From: Apostichopus japonicus | Lineage: Eukaryota; Echinodermata; Holothuroidea; Aspidochirotida; Stichopodidae | Assembly: GCF_037975245.1 (NCBI RefSeq) | Contig: NC_092577.1 | Coordinates: forward strand, 258,501-322,500 | Direction: 5' to 3' | Length of the DNA: 64,000 bases | Shown here: positions 28,501 to 40,500 of the stretch, piece after piece | Numbering within the stretch: position 1 is the first letter of the stretch | How the letters are laid out: each line of letters begins with the position of its first letter | Notes under the pieces: generated by a model | What the model was told of the DNA's origin: nothing | Seen by the model: only the letters and a program-made list of their open reading frames with translations | The model's database searches: none | Made by a program: the position numbers and the translations under genes

Positions 28501-31500
28501 ATGAGGGTGAGATCATTGTAATCAGTCAGTGTGTAACAGCAGTATGCTCAATCAATGAGGGTGAGATCATTGTAATCAGTCAGTGTGTAACAGCAGTATG
28601 CTCAATCAATGAGGGTGAGATCATTGTAATCAGTCGGTGTGTAACAGCAGTATGCTGAATCAATGAGGGTGAGATCATTGTAATCAGTCGGTGTGTAACA
28701 GCAGTATGCTCAATCAATGAGGGTGAGATCATTGTAATCAGTCGGTGTGTAACAGCAGTATGCTCAGTCAATGAGGGTGAGATCATTGTAATCAGTCGGT
28801 GTGTAACAGCAGTATGCTCAGTCAATGAGGGTGAGATCATTGTAATCAGTCGGTGTGTAACAGCAGTATGCTCAATCAATGAGGGTGAGATCATTGTAAT
28901 CAGTCGGTGTGTAACAGCAGTATGCTCAGTCAATGAGGGTGAGATCATTGTAATCAGTCAGTGTGTAACAGCAGTATACTCAGTCAATGAGGGTGAGATC
29001 ATTGTAATCAGTCAGTGTGTAACAGCAGTATACTCAATCAATGAGGGTGAGATCATTGTAATCAGTCGGTGTGTAACAGCAGTATGCTCAGTCATTGAGG
29101 GTGAGATCATTGTATTCAGTCAGTGTGTAACAGCAGTATACTCAGTCAATGAGGGTGAGATCATTGTAATCAGTCAGTGTGTAACAGCAGTATGCTGAAT
29201 CAATGAGGGTGAGATCATTGTAATCAGTCAGTGTGTAACAGCAGTATGCTGAATCAATGAGGGTGAGATCATTGTATTCAGTCAGTGTGTAACAGCAGTA
29301 TGCTGAATCAATGAGGGTGAGATCATTGTAATCAGTCAGTGTGTAACAGCAGTATACTCAATCAATGAGGGTGAGATCATTGTAATCAGTCAGTGTGTAA
29401 CAGCAGTATGCTGAATCAATGAGGGTGAGATCATTGTAATCAGTCAGTGTGTAACAGCAGTATGCTGAATCAATGAGGGTGAGATCATTGTAATCAGTCA
29501 GTGTGTAACAGCAGTATGCTGAATCAATGAGGGTGAGATCATTGTAATCAGTCAGTGTGTAACAGCAGTATGCTGAATCAATGAGGGTGAGATAATTGTA
29601 ATCAGTCAGTGTGTGACAGCAGTATGCTGAATCAATGAGGGTGAGATCATTGTAATCAGTCAGTGTGTAACAGCAGTATGCTGAATCAATGAGGGTGAGA
29701 TCATTGTAATCAGTCAGTGTGTAACAGCAGTATGCTGAATCAATGAGGGTGAGATCATTGTAATCAGTCAGTGTTCAACAGCAGTATGCTGAATCAATGA
29801 GGGTGAGATCATTGTAATCAGTCAGTGTGTAACAGCAGTATGCTGAATCAATGAGGGTGAGATCATTGTAATCAGTCAGTGTGTAACAGCAGTATGCTGA
29901 ATCAATGAGGGTGAGATCATTGTAATCAGTCAGTGTGTGACAGCAGTATGCTGAATCAATGAGGGTGAGATCATTGTAATCAGTCAGTGTGTGACAGCAG
30001 TATGCTGAATCAATGAGGGTGAGATCATTGTAATCAGTCAGTGTGTAACAGCAGTATGCTGAATCAATGAGGGTGAGATCATTGTAATCAGTCAGTGTGT
30101 AACAGCAGTATGCTGAATCAATGAGGGTGAGATCATTGTAATCAGTCAGTGTGTAACAGCAGTATGCTGAATCAATGAGGGTGAGATCATTGTAATCAGT
30201 CAGTGTGTAACAGCAGTATGCTGAATCAATGAGGGTGAGATCATTGTAATCAGTCAGTGTGTGACAGCAGTATGCTGAATCAATGAGGGTGAGATCATTG
30301 TAATCAGTCAGTGTGTAACAGCAGTATGCTGAATCAATGAGGGTGAGATCATTGTAATCAGTCAGTGTGTAACAGCAGTATGCTGAATCAATGAGGGTGA
30401 GATCATTGTAATCAGTCAGTGTGTAACAGCAGTATGCTGAATCAATGAGGGTGAGATCATTGTAATCAGTCAGTGTGTAACAGCAGTATGCTGAATCAAT
30501 GAGGGTGAGATCATTGTAATCAGTCAGTGTGTGACAGCAGTATGCTGAAGCAATGAGGGTGAGATCATTGTAATCAGTCAGTGTGTAACAGCAGTATGCT
30601 GAATCAATGAGGGTGAGATCATTGTAATCAGTCAGTGTGTAACAGCAGTATGCTGAATCAATGAGGGTGAGATCATTGTAATCAGTCAGTGTGTAACAGC
30701 AGTATGCTGAATCAATGAGGGTGAGATCATTGTAATCAGTCAGTGTGTAACAGCAGTATGCTGAATCAATGAGGGTGAGATCATTGTAATCAGTCAGTGT
30801 GTAACAGCAGTATGCTGAATCAATGAGGGTGAGATCATTGTAATCAGTCAGTGTGTAACAGCAGTATGCTGAATCAATGAGGGTGAGATCATTGTAATCA
30901 GTCAGTGTGTAACAGCAGTATGCTGAATCAATGAGGGTGAGATCATTGTAATCAGTCAGTGTGTAACAGCAGTATGCTGAATCAATGAGGGTGAGATCAT
31001 TGTAATCAGTCAGTGTGTGACAGCAGTATGCTGAATCAATGAGGGTGAGATCATTGTAATCAGTCAGTGTGTGACAGCAGTATGCTGAATCAATGAGGGT
31101 GAGATCATTGTAATCAGTCAGTGTGTGACAGCAGTATGCTGAATCAATGAGGGTGAGATCATTGTAATCAGTCAGTGTGTAACAGCAGTATGCTGAATCA
31201 ATGAGGGTGAGATCATTGTAATCAGTCAGTGTGTAACAGCAGTATGCTGAATCAATGAGGGTGAGATCATTGTAATCAGTCAGTGTGTGACAGCAGTATG
31301 CTCAATCAATGAGGGTGAGATCATTGTAATCAGTCGGTGTGTAACAGCAGTATGCTCAGTCAATGAGGGGTGAGATCATTGTAATCAGTCAGTGTGTGAC
31401 AGCAGTATGCTGAATCAATGAGGGTGAGATCATTGTAATCAGTCAGTGTGTAACAGCAGTATGCTGAATCAATGAGGGTGAGATCATTGTAATCAGTCGG

Positions 31501-34500
31501 TGTGTAACAGCAGTACACTCAGTCAATGAGGGTGAGATCATTGTAATCAGTCAGTGTGTAACAGCAGTATGCTGAATCAATGAGGGTGAGATCATTGTAA
31601 TCAGTCAGTGTGTGACAGCAGTATGCTGAATCAATGAGGGTGAGATCATTGTAATCAGTCAGTGTGTAACAGCAGTATGCTGAATCAATGAGGGTGAGAT
31701 CATTGTAATCAGTCAGTGTGTGACAGCAGTATGCTGAATCAATGAGGGTGAGATCATTGTAATCAGTCAGTGTGTAACAGCAGTATGCTCAATCAATGAG
31801 GGTGAGATCATTGTAATCAGTCAGTGTGTAACAGCAGTATGCTCAATCAATGAGGGTGAGATCATTGTAATCAGTCAGTGTGTGACAGCAGTATGCTGAA
31901 TCAATGAGGGTGAGATCATTGTAATCAGTCAGTATGCTGAATCAATGAGGGTGAGATCATTGGAATCAGTCAGGGGGGGACTAAGTTGTTTGGTGGTAGT
32001 CTGTTCCCTTCTAGGTAGGAATTCACATAGAGGGTAAAATTATGTACGAATGAAGTATATCATTTATTGGATCAAATTAAAATCGCAAACAGCACCCAGC
32101 TTGGCACATCTAGCTTGCCTCTCATGGCCTTGTTAATGGTGCCAACTGACTGCTGTAAGCATATAGAAATAGGGTGAAACTCAAACACAATCAAACAGCG
32201 TTCAGAAACTAACATGCTGTATTTCCTCCTACCAGGGTTGGTAATTTTTTTATAATTAAAAAAAAAAGTGGAAGGGGATCAAATTATTTTATTTTAAATG
32301 GGATTTTTTTTAATTTATATCGGATTTATTTTTAGTCTTGTAATACACATGTGTTTGATGAATGCAAATTTCAAGGTAACTTAACTTTTGAGGCAGTTAA
32401 GAGTCTCTAAATTACTACCATGAGTGGTGTGAACCTACAGGATGTATTATGCAATTTAGAGAAAGAAAAAATCTTATGATTTTCAATATTTTTATGACAC
32501 TTTAGTTTAAATATATGTAGCGAACCAACTAGATGTTCTAGAGTATACAACAAACTTACATTATTCTTGATGTGTATTACTGTATTTTCAATATCTTGTT
32601 ACAAAACATAATCAACTTTTTACATACAGTAACAATAGGATGTCTGCTTGATTTCCTATTTTCTTTAAATTAAATCCTGCTCTCCATACAAAAAAGATAT
32701 TGACCTCACTGATAAACATGTGCACACCTACAACCTGGATATAGTGTACATATAAGTACAGGCTATTCTGCAGAAAATTGAACCATCATATGGTCTGGTC
32801 CACTCTAAGCTGAGAAACTGCCTTGGAACTAATAAAGCTGCTCAGCTTGTGTTCTTATTTAAACATTGAACATGAAGAACGACCCTTAAACTTTAAAGTC
32901 TATTGACTTTTCAATACACCTTCAAGTTTGCATTTCATTGTTTACGTTTTAGTGGTAACGTTGACAATGGTTTTATACATGTCCTTTATGCCTTATTCTC
33001 TGGGGTTGATCCACACACTAACTTCTGGATCTTACAGTATTTTAAACATTTAAGACAAACACATTTTAAGCTTTGTGTTTATTTCATAAAGTGGAACTTT
33101 TAATTTACAAGTGTAAGATGACTAGCTGATTTTGGTAACAGAAGAAGACTTCCTAAGCCTACCACTGCACGGGGTTACTTGTCTGATATGCTGGACATGG
33201 AGGGGGTGATTACTGTCAGTCCAAGGGACTCCAGCTTGCTATGTACAAGGCAATGGTAAACACAGTACACGTCCTCCCGTACCTCACCAATCACCCTCCC
33301 CACCCTTCTTATTCATTTATTAATACCCTCCTTTCCACTAATTGTGGCATTGCCTCCCCAGCAAATTAGGCAATAATGCCAAACCCCACACAAAACAGAC
33401 TTTTAAAAAATGTGGTATCTACATTGAAAGAATTCTATTTCCTCAAGCAATACAATCTAGATTTTAATATTGTAAAGACGCTATTGACATGAACAGACCA
33501 ATCCAGTTTGTGATCAATATAAATTATAACACAGGTCTAAATACTTGAAACTATCAACACGATCGACTCTATAGTTATTAATTATGAGTCCTGTGGGTCT
33601 ATGTTGATGAGAGACCTGCCAGTCACAAGAAAGAGTTGCCCACAGTAGATCTCCTGACACACCTGGGATGGAAGATCAACAATGAGAAATAGAACTGAAT
33701 ACCTAGGGCCCAACTAGATCTCACCAAGGGAACCACCTGCCCATCACCAGAAAGGGTTGCCCACAGTAGATCTCCTGACACACCTGGGATGGAAGATCAA
33801 CAACAAGAAATAGAACTGAATACCTAGGGCCCAACTAGATCTCACCAAGGGAACCACCTGCCCATCACCAGAAAGGGTTGCCCACAGTAGATCTCCTGAC
33901 ACACCTGGGATGGAAGATCAACAACGAGAAATGGAACTTAATACCGAGTTAACAAGTACCTCGGGCCCAACTAGATCTCACCAAGGGAACCACCTGCCTG
34001 TCACCAGAAAACATTGCCCAACTTACAGCGCTAGCTCTATGTATGCACAAGTGTTCATCGAAGGCAAAGACTTGTTTATGACTTTTAGGGTTGATGGCCA
34101 GCCTAATAGAGATTATTCCATTCTGCCGGCTGTGGATGAGACCAATCCAGATATATATTTGTGGAGATTCTACAGACCAGACCTAGAAATGCAGGTTCAA
34201 ATTTCCCCACTAGACCCACAACACCTTCTATGGTGGGCAACCTCCAAGAATTGGGCCAAGGGAAGGCCATTTCACCAAGAAAAACCTCTTACATCGGACG
34301 CGTCATTGATAGGCTGACAGGCGTTTTGGCAGACACTCACAGTATCAGGGCCTGGTTTTGAGCTTACAAAAATCTCCATAAATCAATGAGCTTGAACTCG
34401 AAGCAGTAGCAAGAGCACTACACCGCTTCCAGGAGCAGCTCAGGCTACACGATCAGTGTCACCAACAACACAATAGTGGTCACTTACATCAACAAACAGG

Positions 34501-37500
34501 GGGCACCAGGTCAATGCTGCTATGTCAAGCAACATGGAACCTCCTTCACTGGTGCAGACAGAACAATATCCTGCACAGGGCATCCCACATTGCAGGGAAC
34601 GATATCCTGCTCAGGGCCTCCCACATTGCAGGGAAGGATTTCCTGCTCACAGCCTCCCATATTGCAGGATCCTGCTCAGGGACTCCCAAATTGCAGGGAT
34701 CGATATCCTGCCTAGGGCCTCCCACATTGCAGGGATCGATATCATGCTCACAGCCTCCCATATTGCAGGGTCCTGCTCAGGGTATGATATCCTGCTCAGG
34801 GCCTCCCACATTGCAGGGAACGATATCATGCTCACAGCCTCCCATATTACATGGTCCTGCTCAGGCCCTCCGACGTTGCAGGGAATGATATCCTGCTGTG
34901 GGCCTCTACCATTGCAGGGAAAGAAATTAGCTGACTTGTGCCCTCTCCAGAAGAAGCATGAGCCCGAAAGGGTGGTCTCTAGAACATCGGACATGCAAAC
35001 AAAATCTTCAACATTTTCAGATGTCTGAACATCGACCACTTCGCATCAGTCCAGAGTACCAAACTTCCAACCTTCTGTTCCAGGATGTTCCACCCACAAG
35101 CCTGGGCAACAGGTAGATGGCAATATCATGGGACAGAATGCAAGCGTATGTCTTACCATCCCTGTGCTTCATTCACAAAATATTGCTAAAGCTGCAGAAG
35201 TCCAGAACAAGATTACTCCTCATAGCTCCCACGTGCCACAGGAGATCATGGTACCCCCTTCTCCTCAACCATCTCTGCCAAGTACCAGACACCCTACATT
35301 GCCCACACCTACTTACCCAAGCCATGGGGAGAATCTTCCACCCCAATATCTGATCTCTTGACCTGACTGTGTGGCCCTTGTCAAGTCTTGCATCAGAGCA
35401 CAAGGATTTTAAGAGGAGGTTACTGATATGGCAGCAGCAGCAAGAAAGCCTGGCACCGTCAGAACTTATTCTTGTAGACTTAATAGCTTACTGATGGTGT
35501 GTGGACTCCCAGGTTGATCGTCTATTAGTCAGATCACAGACTGAATGATGTAGACTTGGTAGCTTCTACCGATGGTGTGAGGACTCCCAGGTTGACCCAC
35601 CTTCAACATCTATTAGTCAGATCACAGACTGAATGATGTAGACTTGGTAGCTTCTACAGATGGTGTGGGGACTCCCAGGTTGATCCACCTTCAACATCTA
35701 TTAGTCAGATCACAGACTGAATGATGTAGACTTGGTAGCTTCTACCGATGGTGTGAGGACTCCCAGGTTGATCCACCTTCAACATATATTAGTCAGATCA
35801 CAGACTGAATGATGTAGACTTGGTAGCTTCTACCAATGGTGTGAGGACTTCCAGGTTGATCCACCTTCAACGTCTATAAGTCAGATCACAGACTGAATGA
35901 TGTAGACTTGGTAGCTTCTACCGATGGTGTGAGGACTCCCAGGTTGATCCACCTTCAACGTCTATAAGTCAGTTCACAGACTGAATGATGTAGACTTGGT
36001 AGCTTCTACAGATGGTGTGGGGACTCCCAGGTTGATCCACCTTCAACATCTATTAGTCAGATCACAGACTGAATGATGTAGACTTGGTAGCTTCTACCGA
36101 TGGTGTGAGGACTCCCAGGTTGATCCACCTTCAACGTCTATAAGTCAGATCACAGACTGAATGATGTAGACTTGATAGCTTCTACCGATGGTGTGAGGAC
36201 TCCAAGTTTAGCCTAGCAGTTCGATCATCGTTCAGCAATTACTGCAGTCCTTTCAGTGTTCCCAGACGGGTCCATCATGGCTTCAAACAATGTTATAACT
36301 GCGGCCAATCAGGGGTATGACTAATCTAAGACCTGTTGTCCAGAAGCTACAGTAACACACTCCTGGAGCATGAACGTACCTCAGAGACATGGCAAGTAAC
36401 CCCTACGAACCAATGGCATCGTCATCTTTATGTCACCTGACGTACAAGACCATTTTCTTAGTAGCAGCATCACCCCTGAGTCCCTGACCCCCTCTCCCTC
36501 CTCCCATTGAAAGGCATTGGATATATTGCATGATATTTGTTGACATGAAAATGGAAACCGTTTGATATTTGTTAGGGTTTGTTTGACAAGAGGTTACCTT
36601 TTATACTTCGCTATTTATTACTAGTTCTTCAGTTCAATTGCATTGTGATATGCTTCCTGTATTGTTGGTTTTAGGAAGCTCTGGATAACAAGCACTTATC
36701 TCCATAGCCGACCACAGTTTGATTTTTTTAGGGTGGATTAAGTGAGAAAGTACACCAATTCATCTGTTGCAAATAGGTTGGAGCATTTTGTATTGGTTTG
36801 AAGTCAAATTTGAGCTACCTCAAACTTTAAAGATGCAAGTAAGAGATGAATCAAGTGACCCAGGCATTATCAAATCCAAACTGACTACAAAGATACTTTC
36901 CAATCCACCACAACTATTGAGTATACAGTATGCATTCCCCAATTGTAGCTCACTGTGGAAGTATTTCCAAATCCAAAAGGGATATTGATCCAATTTTGCT
37001 ACTGCTCTTCAAACAGGTTTGCCATGCTGCTCAGTGAAGCTCTTGTTTTTCCTAGGTCAGTGAAACTACATGACAATGTGTTGTCATTCATGTGTTGGTC
37101 AACACATGACCAGTTCGACCATCTCATGGCCCACACATGACCATCTCATTAACAACACATGACCAGTTCGACTATCTCATGGCCCACACATGACCATCTC
37201 ATGACCAACACATCACCTCATTAACAACACATCACCATGAATATCAAGTATTGTAGCCTACTGTATCTGCTACACCTGATACTGATAAAGTCTCAACAGA
37301 GAATATCTGACCTTTGACCGTTAGATGAGGTGAATAGCAGATCAATCCTATAATGATCATTGCAGGTAGTGAGCTACTGTACCCAATCCAGTGGTACTTC
37401 TTAAGCATGGTTTAGTATTTATGTACAGGTAATATATAGTCCACTGCTGATCCTACTACTACACATGGCAAATTAAGTAAACAGTCTAGGTATGATATAC

Positions 37501-40500
37501 TGATAATGTCAGTAGTTATATACAAAACACATTAATCCTTAAGTAATTGCTGCTTGTGCCAGGTTTTAATTACCTATTGTTTTAGCTAGGTCAATTCAGA
37601 TATTACTGTGGAAATCTTTGCTCTATGGATTTATCAGACCTGTTGGTGGAAGTTATTCCTAAGTGGTTTATTGGTTTATCACTTACAACAGTTTGTAAGG
37701 AGATGAAGATTCCATTCATGTGCTGATTCTTTGGCTCAGGATCAAACAAGCTGTGACCTTTCCCTTAGCAGCTGGTTTTCCATATGATTCTATCCACTGT
37801 GATAAAAGCACTTACATGGCAGAGTTCTATAGTAATCTCATTGCTACTTTCAAGAGTTTAGTAAATATAGTAACCAAGGTTACAGTGATACAGTCCGTGA
37901 TTCATTCTACAGTATAGTAGCAATTACCAGCTTTACATGTTACCAATCCCCACAAAGGAGGTATAAATCAGACCCAACAAATATATTACTAGTTGCATCA
38001 ATATTATCAGACCTCACAAAGGAGGTATAATCAGCTGATGCATCAGGGCAGTACACAAACAAATATGTCACTAGTTGCATCAATATTATCAGACCTCACA
38101 AAGGAGGTATAAACCAGCTGATGCATCAGGGCAGTACACAAACAAATATGTCACTAGTTGCATCAATATTATCAGACCTCACAAAGGAGGTATAATCAGC
38201 TGATGCATCAGGGCAGTACACAAACAAATATGTCACTAGTTGCATCAATATTATCAGACCTCACAAAGGAGGTATAATCAGCTGATGCTTCAGGGCAGTA
38301 CACAAACAAATATGTCACTAGTTGCATCAATACTATCAGACCTCACAAAGGAGGTATAATCAGCTGATGCTTCAGGGCAGTACACAAACAAATATGTCAC
38401 TAGTTGCATCAATATTATCAGACCTCACAAAGGAGGTATAATCAGCTGATGCATCAGGGCAGTACACATCTTTACTGTGTTGCACTTTGTTAGCCTTGTC
38501 ATATTTTGAGCACACTGAATTTCCCCAAACTATGGAATCAGGTTTTAACATATGCACAGTTTCACTAGATGGTATTGTTTTATGAAATCATTGCCACTAA
38601 AGTCTGTTTCACTTAGGGTGGATTTTTTTTATGTGTAAAAGTAGGTGGTTCTGACTTTTGATCCTAGCAGGATCTTCTTCATAGGCTGAATGACAAGTAA
38701 CAGAAACTACAAGGGACAAAATACAAGCAATGAATACAGATCTATAGGTTAATGATCAGGGTGAACACAGGCAGGTTAATGAGCAGGGTGAACACTAAAG
38801 AATTTACTCCCTACTGTACTCTCTTCCTTTAATCTTCTCTTTGTTCTTCTACAGTTTATCTCCTACCTCTCCTCTTCCCTCTATTGATTATATTCTTTTC
38901 TTTTTTCTCTCCACCCTTTGTCAACTACTCCTCTTACATCAATGTTGTTTGTGTTCAGCCTCTTGAAGAAGATCCTGCTACGATCAAAATGTCAGCCCAC
39001 TTACTTTTTACACATTCTCTTTCACAGGCTCTTCAGTGGATAAGCAGTGTGCTAGTTAGTTTGTTTAATTTGGATTCTTTATTAATAGATAATTTTTGTT
39101 AATCTCATTTCAGCCCCCCCTGCTATGGGGAATGCCCGCAGTGTACCTTGTGTGGATGTTTGTAAAGATATATATCTGGCTTTAGAAAGGAAGAAGATGA
39201 TAATCAGAGACGGTTCAAAGGTCAAAGAAGAATATCTTGAAGCAGGCAGGCCGTACATCGGATATAAAAATGGTGTAAGTGGTTTCAGCTACTAGACTCC
39301 TGCTTCCAACCTTTATGTCAAGTAGACTCCAGTAACAAACTTCAAGCTTTTTGCGGCCTTGAACAATTCCACCTGTTTTATACCTTGTTACACAACTCAG
39401 TCCAAGCGTATTACCAGACCTTAAGAAAGAGGTGTCACGTACCCTGTTACATATATCATTACACTACACAGCATTAAGTAGTTAATTATATAACCTTGTT
39501 AGCAGACCTCACTGCAACCAAGGAGGTGTTTTTACCTCCATGCTGAAACTAGTATTGTGTAGTACTTACGTTGTCTTGTTACCAGACCTTAAGACAGAGG
39601 TATAACCAGGGCTGATAAATACATGATTACACTACAGCATTAAGCTTTGTTACATTAGGTTATTGTTTTTCTTTCATCTTGACTGTTAAAATATACCACA
39701 CAAATAATGATAGGTATTGTGTTGTTATATATCACACATGACCATAGCTCTACTCTTTGTTTTAATGTACTTCTAATATAAATTGCCACTCATTGTATTC
39801 AAACACCTCACACATGACAGTAGTCTAAAAACCTGATGTGTAGCCATTCAATTGTGCTTTTGTCAATATGATTAAGTACTCAGGCTACACACCACATTAT
39901 AATTAATAGTGCTTTAGCATTAACATTTTTGTATTGTTTCTGTTGACTAGATTCTCTTGTTTTCTGAACATTGATACTCAAAGCTATCAGTACAAGTGGC
40001 TGATGATTGTTTCCTCTCAAGGCACCAGATAAGGAAATCTTTGTTTGGGAAGAGCTGTTTGCTATGTTGATGTATCCATTTATCGACCCCCTCTTTCCTA
40101 CATTATGTTTATGTTGTCTACATTATGTTTATGTTGTCTACGCTATCTCAGTAGCGTTATAATGGATATACATGTTTGGTATGTTGCCAGGATTGAGGGT
40201 GGCTTTTATAATTGTTGGCAAGTGATGAGTCACAAAATGTTCTGCATGTTGGCAGTTTACGAATCACAATTCTACAGATTCATGAGGTCTTGAGGTTTTA
40301 ATGGTTATATGTTTAATCTGTGTTCATTTATAGAAACAGTGGTTATATATGTTCAGCCTGTGTTCAGGTTTAGAAACTGGTTATATATTTAGTCTGTGTT
40401 CAGGTTTAGAAATGTGTTCAGCCTGTGTTCAGGTTTAGAAACTGGTTATATGTTTAGTCTGTGTTCAGATTTAGAAACAGTGGTTATACAGTATGTTCAG

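Larger units (their letters stand above)
33590..36520 (+). mobile_element. Decayed DIRS-type (tyrosine-recombinase) retrotransposon
   Basis: Pieces in changing + frames follow the order of a DIRS pol. RT C-terminal motifs come first (GW-IN-KS-L type at 33.6-34.0 kb), then WWATSKNWAKGRPFH and SDASL (about 34240-34310), VVTYINKQG (about 34474) as in DIRS RNase H, and IHKILLKL plus LLIAPTCHRRSWYPLLLN (35175-35280). Next come TVRTYSCRLNSL (about 35455), as at the start of a DIRS tyrosine recombinase, and LTYKTIFLVAA (about 36437) from within that domain. Frameshifts and stops separate them, so the copy is dead. It lies in intron 2 on the same strand as the host gene. Terminal repeats were not found. 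Family assignment is from motif memory. Confidence 0.62.

Noticed and set aside
28317-28948. 113- and 122-codon frames on both strands of intron 2
   Set aside because: Both arise from the 54-bp array; the neighbouring units contain stops and the frames lie on both strands of the same DNA.
34514-35028. Overlapping + and - frames of 71-168 codons
   Set aside because: 36-bp repeat shadows within the decayed DIRS copy; the real coding signal lies in shifting frames outside the array.
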